Assembly (NCBI GenBank): GCA_013361525.1
Contig: JABFXY010000192.1
Coordinates: 30,356-94,355, forward strand
Direction of reading: 5' to 3'
Length of the DNA stretch: 64,000 bases
Origin: Polyangiaceae bacterium
GTDB lineage: Bacteria > Myxococcota_A > Polyangia > Polyangiales > Polyangiaceae
Each line of letters begins with the position of its first letter. Position 1 is the stretch's first letter. Position numbers and translations under genes: made by a program. Below, piece by piece: positions 1-8,436 of the stretch. Below the pieces are notes generated by a model that searched no databases, had not been told where the DNA came from, and was given only the letters and a program-made list of their open reading frames with translations.

Positions 1-351
1 GATTTGATCCGCGAGCCACGATGCGACAGGAGCCGACAAACGCTTCTCGCGACGGAGGCGCCGGTCGACGCCTTCGCCGTCGAGCAGCTCCATCACGATG
101 AACGCGGTGCCGTCGTCCTCGCCGTGATCGAAGACCTGCACGACGTGGGGGCTGCGAAGGCGGGCCGCGGCCTTCGCCTCGCGTTGAAAGCGGGCGCGCG
201 CCATGTCGCTTTCGCCGAGCGCGGCGACGATGAGCTTCACCGCGACCGAACGATCGAGGGAGAGGTCTCGTCCGACCCAAAGCTCACCCATCGCGCCGCG
301 CGCGAGGGGCCGCTCGAGCCGATACCTGGCGGCTAACGTCGCACCGTGCAT
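1..351 (-). CDS. Ser/Thr protein kinase, N-terminal part (cut by window edge)
   Basis: Reading the minus strand from an ATG at 351 gives 117 codons open to the window edge. The translation is a typical bacterial Hanks-type kinase N-lobe. It has a glycine-rich loop (LARGAMGELWVG, about residues 16-27), the ATP-anchoring lysine in SVAVKLI (about 38-44), then a helix ending in RLRSPHVVQVFDHG and the hinge FIVMELLDGE. The catalytic loop and any C-terminal domains lie outside the window. Such kinases phosphorylate Ser/Thr in the cytoplasm and are very numerous in myxobacteria. The N-lobe looks catalytically competent, unlike the pseudokinase at 17447-18979. No ribosome binding site is obvious; the start is chosen because the domain begins directly after it. 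Confidence 0.85.
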   Translation of the reverse strand, partial: MHGATLAARYRLERPLARGAMGELWVGRDLSLDRSVAVKLIVAALGESDMARARFQREAKAAARLRSPHVVQVFDHGEDDGTAFIVMELLDGEGVDRRLRREKRLSAPVASWLADQI

Positions 352-495
352 CAGTAGGTGAGTCCCGAGGAGCGCGGAATCATCGCACGCTCATGCACAT
401 ACGGGCCACTCGAACGTCGCGCTGTTGGGCAATCGTCCAACTCGAGCACGCGTGTATCGACCTCGAAATCCGGCCCGCGCTCGAATGCTGCGGTG

Positions 496-1329
496 TCATC
501 GAAACGTGCACTCCTCCAGCGCGGCTTCGAGCACCGCGTCTCCGGCTTCGTTCACGCGGTCGCGGATCACGACGCGCCCCTCGACGACGACCTCCGCGTC
601 ACCGCTCTGCGAGGGCTCGGCAGCACCACTTCGCATCGTGCAAGTCACCTTCGGATCACGCGATGTCGCGGAAGGAGCGAGCGTCACCTCGTGTGTCTCC
701 GTCGCTCCAGCGCCTTCCAGGGTGATCGTCGCAATCCAAACGACGACGCCGCGCACGCGGACGCGCTGCCCGCTCCACTTCGATCGTCCGCTGACGGCCG
801 CGCTCGAGAATGTCGAAATCGGCACGCTTTCGCCGTTGGTCGGCGGTCCCGGTGCTTTCGGATCTTCGGCGGGGCCTGCGCCGGCGCCTGCTATCTCCCG
901 ACACGCGCGACGATCCGCGGGCGTGCTGCTCTCGTTTGCTACCGTCGGCTCGAGCACCACGCCGACCACCCATGCCTCGGTGCCGCCTTGCAGGTACTTC
1001 GACTCGACGGCGCGCTCGACGCGGAAGGACGTGCAGCTCGAAGCATCGACGACCGCCCATTCGTAGAAGTCGCCGTGGACGCGGGTCGCTTTCCCGAGCT
1101 GCCCTTCGAGGATCGCGAGCGCGGCATCCCAACGATCGAGCGGCCGCACCATGCCTTTCGCCGCCGAGACGCGGTCACTCGTGAGCGTGCCGGTGAAGGG
1201 CGCCGGCTTCGCGGGTGGCGAGCCGGACGCGAGCTCGCCGCGCGCGTCCTCTCGATCGCAGCACGCAAGCGCGAGCGTGACGAGCAGCGTCACGGCCGAA
1301 GAGGCGACGTTGCGCTTACGAAGGCTCAA
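496..1329 (-). CDS. Putative lipoprotein with C-terminal OB-fold-like region
   Basis: 277 residues, function unknown. The N-terminus has basic residues, a hydrophobic stretch and a lipobox-like LALACC, so the product is probably a lipoprotein. The C-terminal third (GQRVRVRGVVVW... then VVVEGRVVIRD) has the alternating hydrophobic pattern of tRNA_anti/OB-fold-like domains seen in many envelope proteins. The start is a TTG whose bases overlap the stop of the upstream OmpA gene (TTGA, 4 bases), which suggests translational coupling. The binding function of the OB-like region is only inferred. A stretch at 352-495 between this gene and the kinase holds no gene I can support. Confidence 0.7.
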   Translation of the reverse strand: MSLRKRNVASSAVTLLVTLALACCDREDARGELASGSPPAKPAPFTGTLTSDRVSAAKGMVRPLDRWDAALAILEGQLGKATRVHGDFYEWAVVDASSCTSFRVERAVESKYLQGGTEAWVVGVVLEPTVANESSTPADRRACREIAGAGAGPAEDPKAPGPPTNGESVPISTFSSAAVSGRSKWSGQRVRVRGVVVWIATITLEGAGATETHEVTLAPSATSRDPKVTCTMRSGAAEPSQSGDAEVVVEGRVVIRDRVNEAGDAVLEAALEECTFR

Positions 1330-2213
1330 ATCGGCTTTGAGCTACCTTGAGCGGGAGCGGGCAGCTCGGCGCGTTTGACGATTTGAAAATCGACGCGGCG
1401 GTTGCGCCCCGCGTCAGGCGACGAACCTGACACGATCGGTAGCTCCGTTCCGCTGTCGACCACCATGAGCCGCTCTTTCGGCACGCCTTTCTTCACCAGG
1501 TAGGCAAAAACGGCCTCCGCGCGGCGCTTGCCGATGCCTTTCTGTTCTTGGAAGGCGTGGCCACGCACCTGGACGATCTCGAGCTCGGGGTGCTCGATCA
1601 CGACCTGCGCGACGGCGTCCAGCAGCGGGCTCGACGCCGGCTGCAGCGCGGCGCTGCCCTTCCGAAACTGGACCTGTTCGAGGATGACCGGGTCGGTGTT
1701 CACGAGCCCGATGAAGGTGGCAGGGCACCCGTCGGACGAGATCCGACCGGGCTCGTTCGGACACTTATCGATGGGGTCGGCGACGCCATCCTCGTCTCTA
1801 TCGACGAAAGGAGGCTCGACGTGCGGCGCCCACGTCGAGCTCGCGGATACGGTGGCGCTCGGTCGCGGCGCTTCGTTCGTCGAGTGTGCGACGGTCGGAT
1901 CCGGCGTCGTGCACGCGAGCGTGCTCAACGCAGCAGCGGCGAGGGGAGCCAGTGAGCGGCGGCGCGATGCCCTCGGTGTCTGCTCGGATCGAAAGACCGC
2001 AGAGCCATCCTCACCCGCGTGAATGCGCGCGCAGCAGGATCCACCATGCACGAGCAACAGTGCTGTCGCCTCGCGCTCGGTGACCCTCGACAGATCGACG
2101 ACGGCTCGCGCACACGACGCGCAGTGCCGGCTTCCGCCATAGCGGGCCATGCCGTCCCACGGCTCCGGACACGGGGCTTCGACGCGGAGGCGCACGACCA
2201 TGGGCGCGATCAT
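1326..2213 (-). CDS. OmpA-family protein with N-terminal Cys-rich cytosolic domain
   Basis: 295 residues. Residues 1-75 form a small Cys-rich module: C15-PEPWDGM, then RHCASC with C31 and C34, and C60/C61 before a DGSAVFR tail. This pattern recurs at the N-terminus of myxobacterial proteins and looks metal-binding. A basic stretch and a single hydrophobic segment (about 87-101, ending STLAC) follow. Then come a short acidic DRDEDGVADPIDKCPNEPG type-3 thrombospondin-like repeat and a C-terminal OmpA peptidoglycan-binding domain (LEIVQVRGHA ... GRNRRVDFQIV). I infer a cytosolic head, one membrane pass and a periplasmic domain gripping peptidoglycan. The start at ATG 2213 is a choice; ATG 2201 is possible. 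Confidence 0.8.
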   Translation of the reverse strand: MIAPMVVRLRVEAPCPEPWDGMARYGGSRHCASCARAVVDLSRVTEREATALLLVHGGSCCARIHAGEDGSAVFRSEQTPRASRRRSLAPLAAAALSTLACTTPDPTVAHSTNEAPRPSATVSASSTWAPHVEPPFVDRDEDGVADPIDKCPNEPGRISSDGCPATFIGLVNTDPVILEQVQFRKGSAALQPASSPLLDAVAQVVIEHPELEIVQVRGHAFQEQKGIGKRRAEAVFAYLVKKGVPKERLMVVDSGTELPIVSGSSPDAGRNRRVDFQIVKRAELPAPAQGSSKPI

Positions 2214-2298
2214 ACGCAAGCGGGACCGCCGCCCGGAAGTCGCGTCCGTGCTCGGCGTGGGAACCGCGCTCGCTGTTTTAGGTGGTACCGTGCGGGCG

Positions 2299-3165
2299 AT
2301 GTCGAGGCCGCTGACCACGGCTCATGTGGCCGGCGTAGGTCTTGTCTGCGCCGTTCTCGGCTATCTCGGTGCGAGCCTCGGGCACCGGGGCGAGGCCGAG
2401 CAGGTTGTGCCGCCGGGATCCGCGACGGCACTGTCGTCGACTGCGTCTGCTCCACCGTCCGCGCCCGCGATCATCGAAGCGACCGCGGCGGCGAGTACAT
2501 CGCCCGCACCTCCCGATGCGCTCGCCGCGGTGCGCGCAGGTGATCTCACCGCGCTGAAGCAGCTCGAATTGCGCTCCCCGCGTGAGCGAACGATCGACGA
2601 GGCGCTCGCGCTCGAGGCCGGCTACGCCGTTCGCGCCCGCGACGCGGCAACCGCGCTCGTCGCCGATCTCGAAGCGGATCGGACCTTGCTCGAGGATCCG
2701 AGCACGATGCTCCACGTCTACAAGGTCGCGTTCGATGCACGCGCGGCTCCGTCGCTGCTCGGCGGGATGGCGCACATCCCGAGCCCGACCGTCGCCGACT
2801 TTCTCTACGACGTCGCGACGGCCGGAGACCCTGGCGCGAGCCTCTCGATCCTCGCGAGCGATCTGCTCGCGGGACGCGACGTCTTTCCGCGTGCGTCGAA
2901 GGGCCTTCGCATCGCGGTGGATCTGCGCGCGGCGCCCGATTGTTGGAAGCGCGGCGAGGCGCTGCGTCGCGCAGTGGACGACGCCGACGAGCGCGTGTTG
3001 CCCATCATCGCCCTGCTAGCCGAGACGACTGGTTGCGGCGCGGACAAAAAGGCCGATTGCAATGCGTGCCTGCGCAGCCCGCCTTACGACGCGCTGATCG
3101 AGGACGTGCGGAGAGCCGCGAAAGAGCGGCCCTTCACCCCGCCGTGGAGGCCCGCGAAACGCTGA
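2299..3165 (+). CDS. Membrane-anchored protein of unknown function
   Basis: 288 residues from ATG 2299, divergent from the OmpA gene with an 85-base gap for both promoters. After a short basic start a hydrophobic segment (VAGVGLVCAVLGYLGASLG, about residues 11-29) anchors it. A Ser/Ala/Pro-rich linker follows, then an alpha-helical periplasmic domain of about 210 residues beginning DALAAVRAGDLTALKQLELR. The C-terminus has a Cys pattern (APDCW, TTGCGADKKADCNACL) that could form disulfides. I do not recognise the family; the helical part resembles repeat-type scaffolds. Upstream in-frame starts exist (2149, 2200), but they overlap the divergent gene. Confidence 0.65.
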   Translation: MSRPLTTAHVAGVGLVCAVLGYLGASLGHRGEAEQVVPPGSATALSSTASAPPSAPAIIEATAAASTSPAPPDALAAVRAGDLTALKQLELRSPRERTIDEALALEAGYAVRARDAATALVADLEADRTLLEDPSTMLHVYKVAFDARAAPSLLGGMAHIPSPTVADFLYDVATAGDPGASLSILASDLLAGRDVFPRASKGLRIAVDLRAAPDCWKRGEALRRAVDDADERVLPIIALLAETTGCGADKKADCNACLRSPPYDALIEDVRRAAKERPFTPPWRPAKR

Positions 3166-3169
3166 CGCT

Positions 3170-3916
3170 TCAGCGCGGGTCGGCGCAGCAGCGGAAGCCC
3201 GTCGAATAGTCGCGGTAATACGTGTCGTGACCGCTCGCGGCGTAGTCGCATCCTTCGCCGAGCAAGCTCGTGTCGAGGTAATAGCCGCCGCGCATGGTGC
3301 CCGACGGGTTCGACGTCCACTCGTGGACGTTGCCGACCATGTCGAAGACGCCCGCTTCGCTCTCGCATTGACCGAATCGACCCGTGCGCGCGACCGCGCC
3401 GGCGACGAGGTGCAAGCGCGGATCGTTCATCGGATCGAAGCCCCACGACGTCCCTTCTGCGGAGGATCGGAGGATCGACGCGAGCGGCTCCGCCCCGCGA
3501 TCGTTGCACGCGCCGGCTCGCCTGCGATTGCCGTACGGAAACTGCGTTGCCGGTCGACCTTTGCACGCAGCCTTCCACTCGCCGTCGGAGCAGAGGCGTT
3601 TGTCGGCCGCGGCGCAGGCGCGAGCGGCGTCGGCTTGCGCGATGTACGCCTGCGGGACGACCCCGCGCGACGACCGGGCTCGCACGCGCGCGCCCTCGGG
3701 CGACTTGTTCGCGGGCCAAACGCGAACGACGGCGCCGCGCTCGGAGATCTCTTCGAGGTGAGCCTCGAACCGATCGACGCAGAACGACCCGTCGACGAGC
3801 GCCATCATCTCCGGGCACGTCGCCGGCGCGTTCGCCGTTGTCTGCGCGGCGCCGCTCGCGTGAAACAGCATCGGCGCGAGGAGCGCTCCGATGACGGCGA
3901 TCACGCGGCCCTGCAT
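3170..3916 (-). CDS. Secreted FGE/SUMF1-fold protein
   Basis: 248 residues with a cleavable signal peptide (residues 1-24, ending SGAAQ). It matches the formylglycine-generating-enzyme/sulfatase-modifying-factor fold: ALVDGSFCVDRFE near the start, KRLCSDGEWKAACKG in the middle, GVFDMVGNVHEWTS, a GGYYLDTS segment and the closing GFRCCADPR. This fold occurs in oxidases that make formylglycine or ergothioneine intermediates and in many non-catalytic binding proteins. The several Cys residues suggest an oxidising, extracytoplasmic location. It ends 5 bases from the convergent gene at 2299-3165. The substrate cannot be deduced. Confidence 0.85.
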   Translation of the reverse strand: MQGRVIAVIGALLAPMLFHASGAAQTTANAPATCPEMMALVDGSFCVDRFEAHLEEISERGAVVRVWPANKSPEGARVRARSSRGVVPQAYIAQADAARACAAADKRLCSDGEWKAACKGRPATQFPYGNRRRAGACNDRGAEPLASILRSSAEGTSWGFDPMNDPRLHLVAGAVARTGRFGQCESEAGVFDMVGNVHEWTSNPSGTMRGGYYLDTSLLGEGCDYAASGHDTYYRDYSTGFRCCADPR

Positions 3917-3964
3917 CGGCCGGAGCCTACGCCGAGCCGTGTTCGATGACGAGCGCGCGCCGCC

Positions 3965-4798
3965 TCAGCGCTCCGCGAGGTGACGGCGCCCGCGCGCAAC
4001 GCCGAGCCCGATCGCGGTGGCCGCACAGACGATCGTGGCGGTGAGGGCGGAGGCCGCGACGAGCGGCATCGCGCGGTACTCCTCGAGGAACACCGCGAAG
4101 CTGCCCCATGCGATCGCAGCCGGCAGAATCGGGTCGCGTACGCGCAGGGCGAGCGTCGCGACGATGCCCGTCGCGGCGATGGTCATACCGGCTGCCCAGG
4201 GCCCTTCGACGTCGTGCGTGAGTAGGCCGTGCTTCGTGAGCGCGAGCGCTACGTTCGCGATCGTCGTGAGGGTGATCCAGCCGAGGAACAGCGAAAACGG
4301 CGCGCGGATTCGCGTCGGCTTGCCTGTCTCGATGAACGCGGTCGCGCGTGCATACATCACCAGCGCGCAGCCGAGGACCGCGACGATGACCGCGACGCTG
4401 AGCGCGAGCTGGTCCGTCCGGAACGCGATGATCCAGCCGGTCGCGAGGATGAGCGCCGCGATGAGCGGTCGATCGAGCTCGTCGAAGATCTCCACCTCTC
4501 GTTGGGCGGGCAGCAGCTGGATCACGGCGTACGCGATGAAGGCGGCGTAAATCACCGGCCAGATCCAGAACGCGTAGCTCGCCGGGACGAACGCGTTGTC
4601 GTACCGGTTGGTGATGACCTCATCACCGGGCAGCTGCAGTAGCGGCGACAGCAGGCTGAACGCCGTGTGGAGCACGACGACGACGAGCGTCGTCCAGCGC
4701 AAAAGTAGCGAGCCTTTTTCCACGACCACGTTGAAAAGAGCAGCAAGAGCGGCGCCAGCGCTCACTCCGACGACAAACGAACGCTCCTTGTGCGGCAC
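3965..4798 (-). CDS. TspO/MBR-like tryptophan-rich membrane protein
   Basis: About 277 residues with seven or more hydrophobic segments. The pattern ASYAFWIWPVIYAAF, then LPAQRE, then LATGWIIAFRTDQL and APFSLFLGWITLTTIANV is that of the long tryptophan-rich sensory protein family related to TspO/MBR (translocator/benzodiazepine-receptor fold). It is inserted in the inner membrane. TspO proteins bind porphyrins or lipids, but long members are uncharacterised. I chose GTG 4798 because the hydrophobic protein starts right after it and longer versions run into the divergent gene; no clear ribosome site is visible, so the start is uncertain. Confidence 0.75.
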   Translation of the reverse strand: MPHKERSFVVGVSAGAALAALFNVVVEKGSLLLRWTTLVVVVLHTAFSLLSPLLQLPGDEVITNRYDNAFVPASYAFWIWPVIYAAFIAYAVIQLLPAQREVEIFDELDRPLIAALILATGWIIAFRTDQLALSVAVIVAVLGCALVMYARATAFIETGKPTRIRAPFSLFLGWITLTTIANVALALTKHGLLTHDVEGPWAAGMTIAATGIVATLALRVRDPILPAAIAWGSFAVFLEEYRAMPLVAASALTATIVCAATAIGLGVARGRRHLAER

Positions 4799-5024
4799 GA
4801 TTGCGTCAGCCGTTGGTTTCGCGCGGTAAATCGCGCGCGGCTCGTCGCATCGAGGGACGCGCGGCCCATCCGCCACGCGGCAAGACGGTGACGGAAGGTT
4901 CGCTGCATGCGACCATGCGGCAAATTGGCTCGCCGTGCGCGCACGGCTCGCCCCGCGAATCACCCGATGAAAGAGCGCAGCGCCTGCGGAGATGACGCAA
5001 CGCAAGTCGAGCGAAGATAGGTCG

Positions 5025-5642
5025 ATGCCGGATTCACCCAGCCCGGCCGGGACGCTGCTGCCTCGTCGTGCAGTGCTCGCGCTGTTTCCCGCAGCGTTGG
5101 GCACGTTCGTGCTCGGCGCGCTCGGGTGCAAAGGGAGCCCGACCATCGTCGTGCCGGAGATCCCCGACGAACCCTTGCCCGACGAGTCGCCGGCGCGGGC
5201 GTTCGTCGGCAGCTATCGTTTCGTCGGAGGTGACGTCGAGCGCGCGGCGGTAGACCGCGCGATCGACACGGCGATCGCCGACATGAACGGGCTCGTACGC
5301 GGCATCGCGCGGGATCGATTGGTCGCGGCCAACGGCGTTCCGAGCGAGCTCGCCATCGTCGGCGGCGGCAACCTCCTCGCGGTGGTCGTCGATCGGCTCC
5401 CGTACACCGGAAGGCTCGACGGCATCGCCACCAAGGTGAAGACGTCGACCGGCGACGTGATGGACATGCGCTACCAGATAGGCCCGATCATCGAGCAGGT
5501 CTTCTTCGACAGCGAGAAGGGCCGCGTGAATCGCTTCGAGCTTCGCGGGACGCAGCTCGTGATGCACGTCCGCGTTCACGCGCAGGTGTTGCCGCGCGAG
5601 GTCGTCTACGACCTCACGTTCGAGCGCGTCGTGCCGGCCTGA
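5025..5642 (+). CDS. Exported protein of unknown function
   Basis: 205 residues from ATG 5025 (an in-frame ATG at 4992 is also possible). A twin-arginine-like LPRRAVLALF precedes a hydrophobic stretch ending VLGALGCKG, so it is exported, probably as a lipoprotein. The mature part is an alpha/beta domain of about 155 residues (SYRFVGGDVERAAVDRAID ... VVYDLTFERVV) resembling barrel-like lipid-pocket proteins, but I cannot assign a family. It ends 3 bases before the convergent gene 5646-5984, so the two share no terminator space. Confidence 0.65.
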   Translation: MPDSPSPAGTLLPRRAVLALFPAALGTFVLGALGCKGSPTIVVPEIPDEPLPDESPARAFVGSYRFVGGDVERAAVDRAIDTAIADMNGLVRGIARDRLVAANGVPSELAIVGGGNLLAVVVDRLPYTGRLDGIATKVKTSTGDVMDMRYQIGPIIEQVFFDSEKGRVNRFELRGTQLVMHVRVHAQVLPREVVYDLTFERVVPA

Positions 5643-5645
5643 TCG

Positions 5646-5984
5646 TCAGTTCGGCACGCACGCGGGCGCGCCGCAGACCATGGGGCACATCACGCCCGGC
5701 TTCGCGGCCTTTTGACAAGCGTTCGGCGGGCACTCTTCGCAGCGCTGGCCCGTGGGGCAGCCGCCACAGGGGTCGGAGCCGGGTGCGCCGGCGGATGCAG
5801 ACGGCGCGGACGCGGTCGGCGTCGAAGGCGCGCCGGTGTCGATCGGCGCGACGTCCGTCGGCTGCGGAGACGCGGTCGCCGCCGCCGTGTCGTCGGTCGG
5901 AGGAGCATCGCTCGCGTCGCGTGTGCTCGACGAAGGGGAGCACGACACAACCGCGAGGAGAGCGAGCCAACCGACAGGGCGCAT
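5646..5984 (-). CDS. Small Cys-rich lipoprotein
   Basis: 112 residues. The signal peptide has the lipobox LLAVVSC (C15). A Ser/Thr/Ala/Pro-rich linker of about 55 residues follows, then a compact C-terminal Cys cluster (DPCGGCPTGQRCEECPPNAC ... MCPMVCGAPACV) with ten cysteines. The cluster probably folds through disulfides in the periplasm. It sits divergently from the YkgJ gene with a 57-base promoter gap. Function unknown. Confidence 0.65.
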   Translation of the reverse strand: MRPVGWLALLAVVSCSPSSSTRDASDAPPTDDTAAATASPQPTDVAPIDTGAPSTPTASAPSASAGAPGSDPCGGCPTGQRCEECPPNACQKAAKPGVMCPMVCGAPACVPN

Positions 5985-6041
5985 GCCGACGGTCTACCAC
6001 CCCACGGCGCCGTTGGCTCCAGCTGCTACGATGGCGCGCCT

Positions 6042-6830
6042 ATGCCGCCTTCTACCCGACGCGTCGCGCTCCCTGTTTGGGGCGGTGAGCGCACGGTCGA
6101 TCTCCCGGTTCCCGGTGGCCGTGGAACCCTTCTCGCGGTCCTTCCCGCGGCTCGCAAAATGACGCTCGAGATGATGCGCCTTTCGGAGCAGCGAGAGCTC
6201 CGCGAGGGGCGCAAGGTCAGCTGCAAAGCAGGCTGCGGATCTTGCTGCAGGCAGCTCGTGCCGATCTCCTCGGTCGAGGCGAAGAGCCTCGCCAACGTCG
6301 TCGAACGCATGCCGCGTCCGAAGCGGGAGGCCATCAAGCGCAAGTTCGACGCGGCCCTCGCGAAGCTCGAAGAAGCGGGGCTTCTCTTCGCGGCCGGCGA
6401 CGGCCCGCGCACGTCCCTCGTGAGCCAGGTCGACGACAGCGAAAGTGATGCGTGGGCCGACGTGAGCAAGCGCTACTTCGCGCTCGAGATCGCGTGTCCG
6501 TTTTTGGAAAAAGAGAGCTGCGGGATCTACGAGGACCGGCCGCTCATCTGCCGCGAATACCTCGTGACGAGCGACCCGTCGCATTGCCGATCGATCGACG
6601 GCAACGCGCGCGCGGTGCCCCGTCCGGCCTTTCCGTCGCGCGCGCTCGCGCACGCGGCGGAGGTGTTGGACGGCATCCCGTCGTCGAGCATCCCGCTCGT
6701 GCTCGCGCTCGAGTGGGCAGAGTGGATGGGCGGCGAGCTCGGCGCCGATCACGCGGGCGACGAGGTCCTCGATGCGTTCTTGGACGGCCTCGTGTGGGGC
6801 GAAGAGCTCGACGAAAACGCCGATCCCTAG
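6042..6830 (+). CDS. YkgJ-family cysteine cluster protein
   Basis: 262 residues from ATG 6042. The N-terminal KVSCKAGCGSCC (C61, C65, C68, C69) and the later CPFLEKESCGIYEDRPLIC form the eight-Cys signature of the YkgJ/CxxCxxCC family, thought to bind zinc or an iron-sulfur cluster in the cytoplasm. The start follows a region with no earlier plausible initiation in frame. Neighbouring genes point outward and give no pathway clue. The family has no established reaction; some members are linked to metal or flagellin modification, which cannot be inferred here. Confidence 0.85.
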   Translation: MPPSTRRVALPVWGGERTVDLPVPGGRGTLLAVLPAARKMTLEMMRLSEQRELREGRKVSCKAGCGSCCRQLVPISSVEAKSLANVVERMPRPKREAIKRKFDAALAKLEEAGLLFAAGDGPRTSLVSQVDDSESDAWADVSKRYFALEIACPFLEKESCGIYEDRPLICREYLVTSDPSHCRSIDGNARAVPRPAFPSRALAHAAEVLDGIPSSSIPLVLALEWAEWMGGELGADHAGDEVLDAFLDGLVWGEELDENADP

Positions 6831-6852
6831 CGATTGAGACGCGCGCCGATCG

Positions 6853-7113
6853 CTACGGCGTCGGCGGTGGTGCTTCGCGCGGCCCCGGCGGCGTCGGGCT
6901 CGGCGGGGGCGGGGGAGGCGTGGGCGTCGGCGTAGGGGTCGGGGTCGGGGTCGGCGCCGGAGGCGGCGTGGGGGTGGGCGTCGGCCCTGCGTCGGTCTGC
7001 TGCGGCGCGATGGTGGCGCTCTGGTCGCAAGCTGCGAGGCCTGCTCCACAAACGAGAACGAAGAGGGCCGCGCCGAGTGCGCCGCGACCCGTCGTATGGA
7101 TTCGCAGTCTCAT
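6853..7113 (-). CDS. Small lipoprotein with Thr-Pro repeat tail
   Basis: 86 residues from ATG 7113. The signal peptide ends in the lipobox GLAAC (C29), and the whole mature part is a low-complexity Pro/Thr tail with alternating TP dipeptides and a run of prolines. It is probably an outer-membrane-tethered rod-like spacer or cell-wall-associated peptide, with no catalytic domain. Lipoproteins this short with only a repeat tail are common in myxobacteria. The coding repeat makes a strong G-run track on the plus strand (see 6905-6980). Confidence 0.55.
   Translation of the reverse strand: MRLRIHTTGRGALGAALFVLVCGAGLAACDQSATIAPQQTDAGPTPTPTPPPAPTPTPTPTPTPTPPPPPPSPTPPGPREAPPPTP
6905..6980 (+). repeat. 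G-run tract from the Thr-Pro coding repeat
   Basis: The plus strand carries at least five runs of four or more G within 46 bases (6905-6950), separated by 1-20 bases, then another at 6969-6973. The core is a GGGGTC unit repeated back to back. It encodes the Thr-Pro repeat on the other strand and has the base pattern of a possible G-quadruplex in the non-template strand. Confidence 0.6.
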
Positions 7114-7235
7114 GGCCCGGGTCGTCGCACAGCCCGCGCCATCCACGTTTTTCGCGCGGATCTTCCCGTGCTCGGCGCATGTTCCGGGCCCGTCCGCCTC
7201 AATTGTGACGTCGACGATTCGTGTGCGGCGAAGCG

Positions 7236-7733
7236 CTACGCGGCGGTGACGGGAGACTCGATCGCCGCGAGCGCCCGCTCGATGCTTCGCGCGCCGGGGC
7301 TGTCGAGCCTTCGATCGCGGAGCAACCGATCGACGTGGTCGCCGATGGTCGCCGGCGAATCGAGGACCTTCACGCCGAATGGAAGCCCGAGCGCAAGGAC
7401 GGCCGCGCTCACCGCGCCGCGAACGACGGCGCCGCGAAAGCCTCGCACGCCGACGAGCACCGCGACGCCCGCGATGGACTTCTCCACCGAGCGCACCATC
7501 TCACGGAAGGCCGTGCGCGCTTCGTCGTCGGGAGGGCCGCCGCGCGCCGCCACCACGAGCGCGACGCCGTCGGCGTATCTCTCGTGATGCGGCGTGACCT
7601 TCGCGCGCAATGCCTCGATCGCCGCGCGGCGGGGGGTCGCGTGCCAGACCATCACTGCGACCCGCCCGAGCGTCCGAACCCGGAGATCCCGATCGTCGAT
7701 CAGGACCTCCAACTGCGCTGTTTGGTCGCTCAC
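7236..7733 (-). CDS. STAS/SpoIIAA-like small cytosolic protein
   Basis: 165 residues starting at GTG 7733, whose bases overlap the stop of the upstream lipoprotein gene (GTGA, 4 bases). The pattern of a strand with VMVWHATP, a helix AAIEALRAK, then DGVALVVAARGGPPDDEARTAF and IAGVAVLVGVRGFRGAVVRGAVSAAV matches a family of single-domain STAS-like proteins common in myxobacteria, normally of about 130-170 residues. It is predicted to be cytosolic and regulatory; no phosphorylatable Ser/Thr site can be confirmed. Coupling to a lipoprotein gene is unexplained. Confidence 0.65.
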   Translation of the reverse strand: MSDQTAQLEVLIDDRDLRVRTLGRVAVMVWHATPRRAAIEALRAKVTPHHERYADGVALVVAARGGPPDDEARTAFREMVRSVEKSIAGVAVLVGVRGFRGAVVRGAVSAAVLALGLPFGVKVLDSPATIGDHVDRLLRDRRLDSPGARSIERALAAIESPVTAA

Positions 7734-8401
7734 TTCTTCTTGAACGCGGTGCAATTCGCCGTGGGCTTCAGCGTCCCCGCCTCGGACTCGAGCTTGTCGA
7801 GAAGCGCGATGATCGCCGAACGCCGAAGGGCGAGAACGTCGTTCGCGTCGGTGGACTTCGCGTCGCTCAGCGTGAAGTTCTGATCGATGTCGAAGAGCGG
7901 GCACTTTCCGTCGGGCTCGACGCCCACGAGGCCCATCTTCACGGTGAGGCCCTTCTTGTCGTTCTTCGGCTCGTCGAGCATCACGGTCACGTTGACCGAG
8001 CGAGGCTTGTCGACCTTCGACGCCGGGCTCGCGAGCTTCGCCGACGTCGCGATGCGCTCGAGGGCGGCCTTTTGCAGCTCGTCGCTCGTGCCCGCGTCGA
8101 CCTTGCCGCCGCCCTTCATCGAGTAGGTCAGGTTCAAGACGAGCGCGTTTGCGTCCTTCGGCTTTTCGTCGATCTTCGCCGCGGGCGCGGGTCCCGTGGA
8201 CTTCGAGGTGTCGCCCGCTTCGGGCTTCTTGTCGCCGTCGGCCGATGCGTCGGCAGGCGTGTCGGATGTGCCCGTGCTGGCGGGCTCGGCCGTGGTGTCG
8301 GAAGCTGCCGAATCGTCGGCCGTCTTGGCGTCGCTGCTCGGACCGCAGGCCGTGCACAAGCCGAGGGCCGCAAGAACCAAGGAGAAAAGGGTCTTCGACA
8401 T
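7730..8401 (-). CDS. Lipoprotein with C-terminal periplasmic domain
   Basis: 223 residues from ATG 8401. The signal peptide carries the lipobox GLCTAC (C19). A Ser/Thr/Asp/Ala linker of about 70 residues is followed by a domain of about 125 residues that alternates strands and helices (NALVLNLTYSMKGGGKVDAG ... SVNVTVMLDEPKND ... GLTVKMGLVGVEP). It has a C-terminal Cys pair (GKCPLFD, NCTAFKKK). Function unknown; it is exported and probably in the periplasm. Its stop overlaps the start of the STAS-like gene, so the two are probably cotranscribed. Confidence 0.7.
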   Translation of the reverse strand: MSKTLFSLVLAALGLCTACGPSSDAKTADDSAASDTTAEPASTGTSDTPADASADGDKKPEAGDTSKSTGPAPAAKIDEKPKDANALVLNLTYSMKGGGKVDAGTSDELQKAALERIATSAKLASPASKVDKPRSVNVTVMLDEPKNDKKGLTVKMGLVGVEPDGKCPLFDIDQNFTLSDAKSTDANDVLALRRSAIIALLDKLESEAGTLKPTANCTAFKKK

Positions 8402-8436
8402 GGCGGCGATGATACGCGAGGACCGTCGTTCGAGCG

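Noticed and set aside
6853..7113. Thr-Pro repeat stretch considered as a mobile-element end or CRISPR-like repeat
   Set aside because: It is a coding dipeptide repeat behind a good signal peptide; no terminal repeats or target duplications.
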